DNA from: Ensifer adhaerens
Lineage (GTDB): Bacteria; Pseudomonadota; Alphaproteobacteria; Rhizobiales; Rhizobiaceae
Reading direction: 5' to 3'
Length of the DNA stretch: 64,000 bases
Assembly (NCBI RefSeq): GCF_001270265.1
Contig: NZ_LGAP01000010.1
Location: forward strand, 1-64,000
Made by a program: the position numbers and the translations under genes
Shown here: positions 16,792-24,880 of the stretch, in pieces
How positions within the stretch are numbered: the stretch's first letter is position 1
Layout of the letters: every line of letters begins with the position of its first letter
Notes under the pieces: generated by a model
What the model saw: only the letters and a program-made list of their open reading frames with translations
The model's database searches: none
Told to the model about the DNA's origin: nothing

Positions 16792-18072
16792 ATGACCATC
16801 CTGCTTGGATCGATCGCCGACGATTACACCGGCGCGTCAGACCTTGCCAACACACTGACGAAAAACGGCCTGCGCACCGTGCAGACGGTCGGTATTCCCG
16901 ATCCGTCCCTGGCGCTGCCGGATGTCGACGCGGTCGTCGTATCGCTGAAAATCCGCTCGGTCGCGGCCGCTAACGCCGTGGCTGCAGCGACGCAAGCCGA
17001 ACGATGGCTGCGCGAGCGCGGAGCGGCCCATGTGCTTTACAAGATCTGCTCGACCTTCGATTCCACCGACGCCGGCAATATCGGTCCGGTGACGGAGGCC
17101 CTGAGCGCCGCTGCCGGCGGCGGGTTGGTGCTGGTTACGCCCGCCTTTCCGGAAACGGGACGCACCGTCTATTTCGGCCACCTCTTCGTTAACGGAGAGC
17201 CGTTGAATGAAAGCCCGCTCAAGGATCATCCCCTCAACCCGATGCACGACGCCAATCTTGTGCGCGTCATGACCAGACAGTCGCGTGGCGCCGTCGGCCT
17301 CATCGATCTGCCGGCAATCGCTGCGGGACCTGATACGGTAAGAGCCCGGCTCGAGGCTCTGCAGGTCACCGGCGTCAAGACGGCGATAGCGGACGCGGTC
17401 TTCGAACGCGATCTTGAAACGCTCGGCGAGATCGCCCTCGAAACGCCGGTGTCCACCGGCGCGTCGGGGCTCGGCCTCGGCCTTGCCCGCGCACTCGTCC
17501 GCTCCGGCCGGGTATCGTCCGGGGGGACGACGACAGCGGATGCCATTCGCCCGGTGGGCGGGCCTGCCGTGGTCGTTGCCGGCAGTTGCTCCAAGGCGAC
17601 GCTGCGGCAACTCGATGTCGCCGAACGGTCGATGCCCGTCCTGCGGCTCGACCCGGAGCGGCTGCTTGCCGGCCCGGACGAGATTGCCGCTGCGATTTCC
17701 TGGGCTGGAGACCGCATTGCCGCCGGTCCGGTCGTCATCGCGGCGAGCGCATCGCCTGAAACCGTTTTGCAGCTGCAGTCGCAATACGGACGGGAGGCCT
17801 CCGGCCACGCGATCGAAACCGCGACTTCGATCATCGCCGCCGAGCTGGTAGCAAGAGGCGTGCGGCGCTTGGTCGTCGCAGGCGGAGAAACCTCGGGTGC
17901 CGCGGTCGACAGGCTGGCCATTCCAGCCTTCCTGATCGGCCCGGAGATCGCGCCCGGCGTGCCGGTGCTGCGAACGGTCGGCAATGCGCAGGGCGATATG
18001 CTACTGGCGCTGAAATCGGGAAACTTCGGAGGCGAGGATTTCTTCACGGCCGCGCTGGCGATGATGCGCTGA
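16792..18072 (+). CDS. otnK: 3-oxo-tetronate 4-kinase (four-carbon acid sugar kinase family)
   Basis: A 426-residue kinase of the family formerly called DUF1537. The N-terminal substrate domain opens GSIADDYTGASDLANTLTKN. The middle has YKICSTFDSTDAGNIGPVTE and PAFPETGRTVYFGHLFVNG. The C-terminal ATP-binding domain contains VVAGSCSKAT and VVAGGETSGAAVDRL. OtnK phosphorylates 3-oxo-tetronate at C4, giving the OtnC substrate. It ends the LacI-controlled operon. Full length; the active-site glycine-rich segments are intact. Confidence 0.88.
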   Translation: MTILLGSIADDYTGASDLANTLTKNGLRTVQTVGIPDPSLALPDVDAVVVSLKIRSVAAANAVAAATQAERWLRERGAAHVLYKICSTFDSTDAGNIGPVTEALSAAAGGGLVLVTPAFPETGRTVYFGHLFVNGEPLNESPLKDHPLNPMHDANLVRVMTRQSRGAVGLIDLPAIAAGPDTVRARLEALQVTGVKTAIADAVFERDLETLGEIALETPVSTGASGLGLGLARALVRSGRVSSGGTTTADAIRPVGGPAVVVAGSCSKATLRQLDVAERSMPVLRLDPERLLAGPDEIAAAISWAGDRIAAGPVVIAASASPETVLQLQSQYGREASGHAIETATSIIAAELVARGVRRLVVAGGETSGAAVDRLAIPAFLIGPEIAPGVPVLRTVGNAQGDMLLALKSGNFGGEDFFTAALAMMR

Positions 18073-18381
18073 GGGCGGATTCCATTTTCAAATGCAACAG
18101 AGACAAATTGGCCATGGTTTCAGGAGGATGGCTGTTCGAAGCACTCCAGCAGACACGAAGGGTCTCTGACTTGGCTCTCGTCTACAACGAGGCATGGGCA
18201 CGCGGCCAGGCTTGGCAGGAGGGCCTCCGCGCCGGCCGCCCGCATCACATTAAAGGTCAAGGCCGCCGATGGCGGCGCGGCCGTTCTGTTCTCGATCTCG
18301 TTGCAAGGCGTTGCGACGGCACTCGATCGAGCCGGGGTGCGCGCGCATTGAGGTTTTGAAGCTTGTTCTCGTCCAGTTCGT
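18073..18381. other. Convergent intergenic gap, nothing recognised
   Basis: About 310 bp between the stop of otnK and the stop of the amidohydrolase gene on the other strand. A minus frame stays open here but has no family resemblance, and no clear hairpin with a T-run was seen. Confidence 0.4.
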
Positions 18382-19674
18382 TCAACGCGCTTGCGGTGGC
18401 ACGACGTGGCGGCGGTTGATGGTCGCCGGACGGCCCTTGATGGACAGGGCCGTATCGCGCTTCTCGCGTTCAGCCACGACCTTGCCCTTCGCGACGACAC
18501 AAAGCCGCTCGGCGCGCAGGCGCACCGCCTCGATGGGGTTGCCCGCATCGAGCACGACGAGGCTTGCCGATTTGCCGATGGCTAGGCCGAGATGATCGAG
18601 TCCCATGATCTCGGCATTGACCTTGGTGACCATGTCGAAGCAGGTGCGCATGTCCGCGGGCGAGGACATCTGGGCGACGTGCAGTCCCATGAAGGCGACG
18701 TCGAGCATATCGGCTGTGCCGAGGGAGTACCAGGGATCGAGCACGCAATCCTGACCCCAGCCGGTGCGGATGCCGGCCTTCAGCATCTCGGGCACTCGCG
18801 TCAGGCCACGGCGCTTGGGATAGGTGTCGTGCCGCCCCTGCAGCATGATGTTGATGAGCGGATTGGGGATCGCCGAGACACCAGCTTCCGCAATCAGCGG
18901 CAGCAGCTTCGAGACGTAGTAGTTGTCCATCGAATGCATCGAGGTGAGGTGCGAGCCAGTCACCCGGCCTTGCAGGCCGAGCCTCTGGGTCTCATAGGCA
19001 AGCTGCTCGATATGTCGCGACAGCGGGTCGTCGGTCTCGTCGCAATGCAGGTCGACCATCAGCCCGCGCTTGGCCGCGATCTCGCAAAGTTCGGTAACGG
19101 AACGCGTGCCGTCGGACATGGTCCGCTCGAAATGCGGGATGCCGCCGACGATGTCGACGCCCATGTCGAGGGCGCGGATGGTGTTCTCGCGCGCATTCGG
19201 CGAGCGATAGAGCCCGTCCTGCGGGAAGGCGACGAGCTGGAGATCGATATAGGGCGCGATCTCCTTCTTCACTTCGAGCAGCGCTTCCACCGCAAGAAGG
19301 CGGTCGTCGCAGGTATCGACATGGGTGCGGATGGCGAGGAGGCCCATCGAGACCGCCCAGTCGCAATAGGCCAGCGCGCGTTCCTTGACGGCCTCGTGGG
19401 TCAGGAGCGGCTTGAGTTCGCCCCACAGCGCGATGCCTTCGAGCAGCGTGCCCGAGGCATTGATACGCGGCAGGCCGTAGGACAGCGTTGCGTCCATATG
19501 GAAATGCGGATCGACAAAGGGCTGGCTGACGAGGTTGCCCGAGGAATCGACGACACGACCGGCCTCGGCATCGATGCTTGGCTCGATCGCAGCGATCCTG
19601 TCGCCCTTGATGCCGATATCGGCGACGGTTCCATCGGGCAGCGTGCCGCCCTTTACGATCAGGTCGAAACTCAT
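18382..19674 (-). CDS. Cytosine-deaminase-like amidohydrolase (CodA family, altered active site)
   Basis: A 430-residue metal-dependent amidohydrolase close to CodA in layout. Metal and catalytic positions are present: DPHFHMD (His57, His59), VDLHCDETDDP (His210, Glu213) and GSHLTSMHSMD (His242). The substrate segment QGRHDTYPKRRGLTRV matches CodA closely. The last motif, FGHDDVFDPWY in CodA, reads WGQDCVLDPWY here, so metal-ligand Asp309 is kept but the next Asp (CodA Asp314) is Cys310. Probable role: hydrolytic deamination of a pyrimidine, purine or related heterocycle. Its start codon overlaps the stop of the upstream permease (ATGA). It belongs to the BMP-type ABC operon and may process the imported base. 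Confidence 0.8.
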   Translation of the reverse strand: MSFDLIVKGGTLPDGTVADIGIKGDRIAAIEPSIDAEAGRVVDSSGNLVSQPFVDPHFHMDATLSYGLPRINASGTLLEGIALWGELKPLLTHEAVKERALAYCDWAVSMGLLAIRTHVDTCDDRLLAVEALLEVKKEIAPYIDLQLVAFPQDGLYRSPNARENTIRALDMGVDIVGGIPHFERTMSDGTRSVTELCEIAAKRGLMVDLHCDETDDPLSRHIEQLAYETQRLGLQGRVTGSHLTSMHSMDNYYVSKLLPLIAEAGVSAIPNPLINIMLQGRHDTYPKRRGLTRVPEMLKAGIRTGWGQDCVLDPWYSLGTADMLDVAFMGLHVAQMSSPADMRTCFDMVTKVNAEIMGLDHLGLAIGKSASLVVLDAGNPIEAVRLRAERLCVVAKGKVVAEREKRDTALSIKGRPATINRRHVVPPQAR

Positions 19675-20612
19675 CTTTCGCCTTTCTGGTACGGGATCAT
19701 CAAAGCTTTGGGATAGGTGGCGCGGCGTGCGACCAGGATCAGCGCCAGGATCGAGAGCGCATAGGGCATCATCAGGAAGACCTGATAGGGCACGATGCCG
19801 CCCGATATCTGCTGCAGGCGAACCTGATAGGCATCGAAGGCGGCAAACAGGATTGCGCCGATCAGCGCCTTACCCGGCCGCCAGGAACCGAAGACGACCA
19901 GCGCGATGCAGATCCAGCCGCGGCCATTGATCATCTGGAAGAAGAAGGAATTGAAGGCCGAGATGGTGAGGAAGGCGCCACCGACCGCCATCAGCGCGCT
20001 GCCGACGGCCACGGCGCCCATGCGGATCCCGGTGACCGAAATGCCCTGCGCCTCGACCGCCGACGGGTTTTCGCCGGCGGCGCGAACGGCGAGGCCGACG
20101 GGCGTGCGATAGAGGATCCAGGCGACGGCTGCGACCGATACGAATGCGAGATAGGTGAGCGGCGTCTGGGTAAACAGCGCCTCACCAACGACGGGAATGC
20201 TGGACAGGCCCGGGATCGGCAGGGGCTGGAACGGCTCGATCTTTGGCGGCGAGGTCACCTCGGGCAGTGCAAGCCGATAGGTGAAATAGGTAAGGCTCGT
20301 GGCAAGCAGCGTAACGCCGATACCGACGACGTGCTGTGACAGGCCGAGCGGTACCGTGAGCGTGGCGTGCAAAAGCCCGAACATGGCGCCGACAAGGGCG
20401 GCTACCAGCACGCCGGCCCAAAGATCGCCACCAGAATATACGGTGAACCAGCCCGCGAACGCGCCTGCCGTCATGATCCCCTCGATGCCGAGGTTGAGAA
20501 CGCCCGCGCGCTCGCAGATCAACTCGCCCATGGTCGCGAAGATCAGCGGCGATGCTATTCGGATTGCGGCAACCCAGAAGGAGGCGGTGAAGAGGATATC
20601 GAGAGCGTCCAT
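19671..20612 (-). CDS. BMP-type ABC importer permease 2 (nucleoside/base uptake)
   Basis: A 313-residue membrane protein with eight to ten hydrophobic segments. It belongs to the branched-chain-permease superfamily subset used by BMP-type nucleoside importers (YufQ/NupQ-like). Typical pieces are FATMGELICERAGVLNLGIE near the start and VRAAGENPSAVEAQGISVTG, the coupling loop. It begins one base after the upstream permease ends and overlaps the amidohydrolase start by four bases. It forms the channel together with the 20614-21663 product. Confidence 0.87.
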   Translation of the reverse strand: MDALDILFTASFWVAAIRIASPLIFATMGELICERAGVLNLGIEGIMTAGAFAGWFTVYSGGDLWAGVLVAALVGAMFGLLHATLTVPLGLSQHVVGIGVTLLATSLTYFTYRLALPEVTSPPKIEPFQPLPIPGLSSIPVVGEALFTQTPLTYLAFVSVAAVAWILYRTPVGLAVRAAGENPSAVEAQGISVTGIRMGAVAVGSALMAVGGAFLTISAFNSFFFQMINGRGWICIALVVFGSWRPGKALIGAILFAAFDAYQVRLQQISGGIVPYQVFLMMPYALSILALILVARRATYPKALMIPYQKGER

Positions 20613-20613
20613 G

Positions 20614-21663
20614 TCACCTCCACCTGATCCGGAATCGCGTCAGAAGGATCGCGACAACCATCGTCAGAAGCGAGGTGGCGACCATGACGTCCGCTATGTA
20701 ACTCGGCACCTTGGCTGCACGGCTCATGGCATCGGCGCCGACGAAGATGCCGGCGACGAAGACGGCCGATGCGATGACGCCGAGCGGATTGAGCATGGCG
20801 AGCATCGCGACGACGATGCCGGTGTAGCCGTAACCCGGCGACAGGTCGAGCGTCAGGTTGCCCTTGAGCCCCGAGACTTCGGAAAAGCCAGCAAGCGCGG
20901 CTAAACCGCCCGAAAGCAACGCCGTCTTCATCAGCGTCCGGTTGACCAGAATGCCGACAAACCGTGCGCCCTCAGAATTGTGGCCGACAGCGCGCATTTC
21001 GTAGCCGAGAACCGTCTTTTTCATGACGACCCAGACGAGAACGGCCGAAGCAAGGGCGATGACGAAGCCGTAGTGCAGGCGCTTGCCCTGGATGAGGCGC
21101 GGCAGTTGCGCTTCGGCGATGACCTTCTGCGATTGTGGCCAGCCGAGCCCCATCGGATCCTTGAGCACACCTTGAAGCAGCATCGACACGAACAGCAGGA
21201 CGATGAAATTGAGCAGCAGCGTGGTGACCACCTCGTCGACGCCGAAGCGGGTCTTCAGCACGGCCGGGCCGAGCAGAAGCAGCGCGCCTGCGGCCATGAC
21301 GGCGACCATGATCACCGGGATCAGAATGACGGAAGGTAGCGGCAGTGCGCCGGTTCCCAGCAGCACGGTGACGACGCCACCGATGTAGAGTTGGGCTTCT
21401 GCGCCGATGTTCCAGAGTTTGGCCCGAAAGGCGACGGCGATCGCCAAGCCCGTGAAGATCAGCGGCGTCGCGCGGGTCAAGGTTTCCAGCAGCGCGAACT
21501 GTGAGCCGGCCGCGCCCTTGGCCACGAGATAGAAGACGGACAGTGGCGAAGCACCAGCGGCGAGAACCAGTAACGACGTCAGCATCAGCGTTGTGGCGAT
21601 GGCTGCCAGCGGAAACAGCAAGGTGACCGCCAAGGACGGTGCGGGCTTCGGCTCAAGCCGCAT
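20614..21663 (-). CDS. BMP-type ABC importer permease 1 (nucleoside/base uptake)
   Basis: A 349-residue membrane protein of the YufP/NupP type. After an N-terminal helix (VTLLFPLAAIATTLMLTSLL) it shows the family segment ATPLIFTGLAIAVAFRAKLW with NIGAEAQLYIGG. The coupling loop is YEMRAVGHNSEGARFVGI. It overlaps the ATPase gene by 11 bases and is followed at once by the second permease. The gene order ATPase-permease-permease is usual for these importers. Confidence 0.87.
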   Translation of the reverse strand: MRLEPKPAPSLAVTLLFPLAAIATTLMLTSLLVLAAGASPLSVFYLVAKGAAGSQFALLETLTRATPLIFTGLAIAVAFRAKLWNIGAEAQLYIGGVVTVLLGTGALPLPSVILIPVIMVAVMAAGALLLLGPAVLKTRFGVDEVVTTLLLNFIVLLFVSMLLQGVLKDPMGLGWPQSQKVIAEAQLPRLIQGKRLHYGFVIALASAVLVWVVMKKTVLGYEMRAVGHNSEGARFVGILVNRTLMKTALLSGGLAALAGFSEVSGLKGNLTLDLSPGYGYTGIVVAMLAMLNPLGVIASAVFVAGIFVGADAMSRAAKVPSYIADVMVATSLLTMVVAILLTRFRIRWR

Positions 21664-23296
21664 GATCGCTGCGCTCCGCGCTGTGGCCTGCCATCAGCTC
21701 CCCCAGTTCCCGAATGCTGCGCTCGCCGCGCGAAGACGGCGTCGAAAAGCGTCCCTTGGACATGACGATGATACGGTCGGACAATGCCAGGACTTCCTCG
21801 AGGTCTTCCGAAATCAGCAATATCGCCGCGCCCCTGTCTCGCGCTTCAAGCAGCATGCGATGAACATAGGCGACGGCGCCGACATCGAGGCCGCGGGTCG
21901 GCTGGCTTGCAAGGATGACCGCCGGGTCGGGATCGAGGGCCCGGCCGAGGATGAGCTTCTGCATGTTGCCGCCCGAGAGCAGGCGTATGCGGGCCTCGGG
22001 CGAGGGGCATTTGACGTCGTAGTCGGCAATGAGTTTCTCGGCGAAGCGGCCGGCGGCCTTCCAGTTCAGGAAGCCCATGCGGCTGAACCGCGGGCTCCGG
22101 TAGCGTTCGGCGATGACATTCTCCGTCACGCTCATGTCGCCGATGCTGCCGATAGCGTGGCGGTCTTCCGGAATGCGGGCCACGCCATGGGCGAGCGCGG
22201 CGCGCGGCGACCAGTCGGCGACTTCCCGCCCGGCGATGGAAATGCTGCCGCCGGTTGGACGCCGGATGCCGGCGATGAGGGCAGCAAGGACAGCCTGGCC
22301 ATTGCCGGCAACGCCGGCAAGCCCGGTGATTTCACCGGCTGTGAGCGTGAGCGACACTTTATCGAGACCGGCCCCGTTATACGGTGTCGTGGAGACGCGT
22401 TCGAGCGCCAGCAACGGTGCGCCCAGTTTCACCGGGCTGACCTCCGCCGGCTTGACCTCCTGGCCAACCATGAGGGCCGCGAGTTCTTTGCGATCGGTCG
22501 AGCCTGTTTCGCGCTCGCCGACGAGCTGGCCGGAGCGCAGAACCAGCACACGATCGCTGACAGCCATCACTTCGTGCAATTTGTGGGAGATGAAGATGAT
22601 CGACAGGCCTTTGGCGACGAGCAGCTTCAGCGTCCGGAACAGCGCATCGGTCTCGGCGGGTGTCAGAACGGCCGTCGGCTCGTCCAGGATCAGGATGCGG
22701 GCTTCGCGATAAAGGGCCTTCAGGATCTCGACGCGCTGGCGTTCGCCGACCGAAAGGGTGGAGACGGTGGCCGCGGGATCGACGGCGAGGCCGAAATCGG
22801 CGGACAGTTGCTCGATGCGCCGCCGCGCTGCGGCCCGGTCGAGCCGCATGCGCCAGAGGCTCTGCGTGCCAAGTGCGATGTTTTCCTGCACCGTCATGTT
22901 GTCGGCAAGGGTGAAGTGCTGGTGGACCATGCCGATGCCGGCATCAAGGGCCGCGCGTGGATCTCCCGGCGGAAGCGGCTTGCCAAAGGCCTCGACGGTT
23001 CCCTCGTCGGCGACGTAGTGGCCGAAGAGAATGTTCATCAGCGTCGTCTTGCCGGCACCGTTCTCCCCGAGAAGCGCGACGACTTCGCCCCGCTTCAGGT
23101 CGAAGGAAATGGCGTCGTTGGCCCTGAGCGGGCCGAAACGCTTGCTGATGCGGGAAAGACGAAGGGCGGGATTGCTTGACACGTCGGTGACCGGAAGTGG
23201 CGTTACGGGGGAGGCTTCCTTTCCCGTCCAGGGAGAGAATGGTCGCTGCAGGCGAAGGGCAATCCTTCGTCCGGCACTGCCAACCACCTTTCCCAT
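21653..23296 (-). CDS. BMP-type ABC importer ATPase (duplicated NBD, YufO/NupO type)
   Basis: A 547-residue protein with two fused nucleotide-binding domains. Domain 1 (about residues 45-280) has Walker A GENGAGKTT, signature LSVGERQRVEILKALYR and ILILDEPTAVL. Domain 2 (about 300-530) has a degenerate Walker A, GVAGNGQAVLAALI, signature LSGGNMQKLILGRAL and VILASQPTRGLD, in which the usual Glu of Walker B is Gln. Such asymmetry is known in sugar/nucleoside ATPases of this group. The first 40 residues before ALRLSRISKRFG look non-conserved and ATG 23296 has no good ribosome site, so the true start may be an internal GTG. Confidence 0.87.
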   Translation of the reverse strand: MGKVVGSAGRRIALRLQRPFSPWTGKEASPVTPLPVTDVSSNPALRLSRISKRFGPLRANDAISFDLKRGEVVALLGENGAGKTTLMNILFGHYVADEGTVEAFGKPLPPGDPRAALDAGIGMVHQHFTLADNMTVQENIALGTQSLWRMRLDRAAARRRIEQLSADFGLAVDPAATVSTLSVGERQRVEILKALYREARILILDEPTAVLTPAETDALFRTLKLLVAKGLSIIFISHKLHEVMAVSDRVLVLRSGQLVGERETGSTDRKELAALMVGQEVKPAEVSPVKLGAPLLALERVSTTPYNGAGLDKVSLTLTAGEITGLAGVAGNGQAVLAALIAGIRRPTGGSISIAGREVADWSPRAALAHGVARIPEDRHAIGSIGDMSVTENVIAERYRSPRFSRMGFLNWKAAGRFAEKLIADYDVKCPSPEARIRLLSGGNMQKLILGRALDPDPAVILASQPTRGLDVGAVAYVHRMLLEARDRGAAILLISEDLEEVLALSDRIIVMSKGRFSTPSSRGERSIRELGELMAGHSAERSDHAA

Positions 23297-23315
23297 GAAC
23301 GGGAGGAAGGGAGGG

Positions 23316-24341
23316 CTAGCTCGACTTCGGCTCGGCGTCGTTGATCTCGACGGTGAACGAGCCGTCCTTGATCATCTTTTCCTTCTCCGCGACCTTGGCC
23401 TTGATGTCGTCCGGAACCTTGCTGTCGAAGGTGCCGAGAGGCGCGAGCGAACAGCCGCCGTTCTTCATGAAGGAATAGACGCCGTAGTCGTCGGCCTTGA
23501 AAGTGCCGGCCTTCACTTCGGCGATCGCCTTGTCGAGCGTCGGTTCGAAATGCCACAGCGCGGAGGCGACAACGGTGTCCGGATAGTCCGCCTGGGTATC
23601 GATAACATTGCCGATGGCCAGGATCTTCTTCTCCTTGGCGGCGTCGGACACGCCGAACCGCTCGGCATACAGAAGGTCCGCACCGCCATCGATCTGGGCG
23701 AATGCGGTCTCCTTGGCCTTGGGCGGATCGAACCACGAGCCGATGAAGGCGACTTGGAACTTGGTGTCCGGGGCCACTTCCTTTACGCCGGTCATGAATG
23801 CGTTCATCAGCCGGTTGACCTCCGGGATCGGATAGCCTCCCACCATGCCGATGTTCTTGGACTTGGTCATCGCGCCGGCGACGAGGCCGGACAGATAGGA
23901 TGCGTCCTGGATATAGTTGTCGAAAACCGAGAAGTTCGGTACGGCGGCATCTGGCTTGAAGCTCGAGCCCATCAGGAAGGCGACGTCCGGATAGTCCTTG
24001 GCGACGGCGCGGGCGGCATCCTCGACGCCGAAGACCTCGCCCAGGATCAGCTTGTGGCCGGCCTCGCAATATTCGCGCATGACGCGCTCGTAATCGTTGT
24101 TCGCGGTGTTTTCCGAATAGACATATTCGATGTCGCCGCGCTCCTTGGCGGCATTAGCCGCCTTGTGGATACGGCTGACCCACTGCTGCTCGACCGGGAC
24201 GGTATAGATGGCCGCCACCTTTATCGGGTCCGCAGCGAACAGACGACCCGGCAGACCCGCCGCGGCCACCACGGCGGAGGCGCCGGCAGCTTTGATCAGG
24301 GTTCTTCTGGAAATGGCCAAATTGAAGGAATTGCTATGCAT
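23316..24341 (-). CDS. BMP-family periplasmic binding protein, Tat leader
   Basis: A 341-residue binding protein of the basic membrane protein (Med/PnrA-like) family. The leader SRRTLIKAAGASAVVAAAG holds a twin-arginine motif and ends near LFAADP. The mature start DPIKVAAIYTVPVEQQWVS and later segments (GEVFGVEDAARAVAKDYPD, NIGMVGGYPIPEVNRLMNAF) are typical of purine-nucleoside-binding lipoprotein relatives, but no lipobox Cys is present. AGAGGGGAA lies six bases before ATG 24341. It feeds the downstream ATPase and permeases. The adjacent cytosine-deaminase-like enzyme suggests a nucleobase-type ligand. Confidence 0.88.
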   Translation of the reverse strand: MHSNSFNLAISRRTLIKAAGASAVVAAAGLPGRLFAADPIKVAAIYTVPVEQQWVSRIHKAANAAKERGDIEYVYSENTANNDYERVMREYCEAGHKLILGEVFGVEDAARAVAKDYPDVAFLMGSSFKPDAAVPNFSVFDNYIQDASYLSGLVAGAMTKSKNIGMVGGYPIPEVNRLMNAFMTGVKEVAPDTKFQVAFIGSWFDPPKAKETAFAQIDGGADLLYAERFGVSDAAKEKKILAIGNVIDTQADYPDTVVASALWHFEPTLDKAIAEVKAGTFKADDYGVYSFMKNGGCSLAPLGTFDSKVPDDIKAKVAEKEKMIKDGSFTVEINDAEPKSS

Positions 24342-24587
24342 TAAATTCCCCTCTGATTGATTGCGCGTTTTGGAACGCGTCTTTTTTACCACTTGGTCAA
24401 TGTAGGTGAAGTTGGGGGTTGCAGCAATTGGGTGCGGTGGGAAGTTCACCGCGCTTTCAGGCAATGGAAGCAAAACGCGGGACCACAAAGGCCGCTCGAT
24501 CGTGAATGCCGGGCGTGAGCCCACCGTAAGCGCGGTGTGATGGCCGTCATTGGACGCGACTGTCGGGGTGCCAACACTCCGGCCGCA
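24342..24587. other. Promoter side of the BMP operon
   Basis: About 245 bp upstream of the BMP binding-protein gene. It includes AT-richer sequence near 24360-24410 and then an open minus frame with no family resemblance, leading into the helicase remnant. No clear operator palindrome was found. Confidence 0.3.
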
Positions 24588-24806
24588 GGTTTTGTGGTTG
24601 TCATGCAGAGCCGCGATCTTGAGATAGGGCAAATCGAAACCCTCTCCCAACATATCGACGCACACAACCATCCGCGATCCCTTCGATCCCCGGTCGAACA
24701 GCTTGGCCATCGCCTCTCTGTTCGCCGTCACATGTCCGGGCCCGGAATGAACAACCACGGGCTTTAGGTCTGATGCGAGCATAGCGTAGAGGACGCCAAG
24801 TCGCAT
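24588..24806 (-). pseudogene. Remnant of a superfamily-2 (DEAD/DEAH) helicase C-terminal domain
   Basis: About 73 residues on the minus strand read like helicase motifs IV-V: PVVVHSGPGHVTANREAM, LFDRGSKGSRMVVCVDM, then LGEGFDLPYLKIAALHD. The sequence CVDMLGEGFDLP is characteristic of SF2 helicases of restriction/DNA-defence type. The frame is closed by a stop just upstream of 24806 and loses all similarity after HNHKT, before the expected motif VI arginines. Nothing before or after supplies the rest. It is a small gene relic, perhaps from a defence island. Confidence 0.65.
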
Positions 24807-24880
24807 ATTCTACCTTGCCTTGCAGGACTACCCGCATGGTGAGAAGCTCCCGTCGGCATTATTCCCCGGAGGAGGTAACG

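Noticed and set aside
18120-18548. Minus-strand frame of 142 codons at the end of the amidohydrolase gene
   Set aside because: It overlaps the certain amidohydrolase in another frame and has no recognisable motif.
21593-23179. Open plus-strand frame of over 500 codons opposite the BMP-importer ATPase
   Set aside because: Composition is that of an antisense frame, no motif is present, and the ATPase on the other strand is certain.
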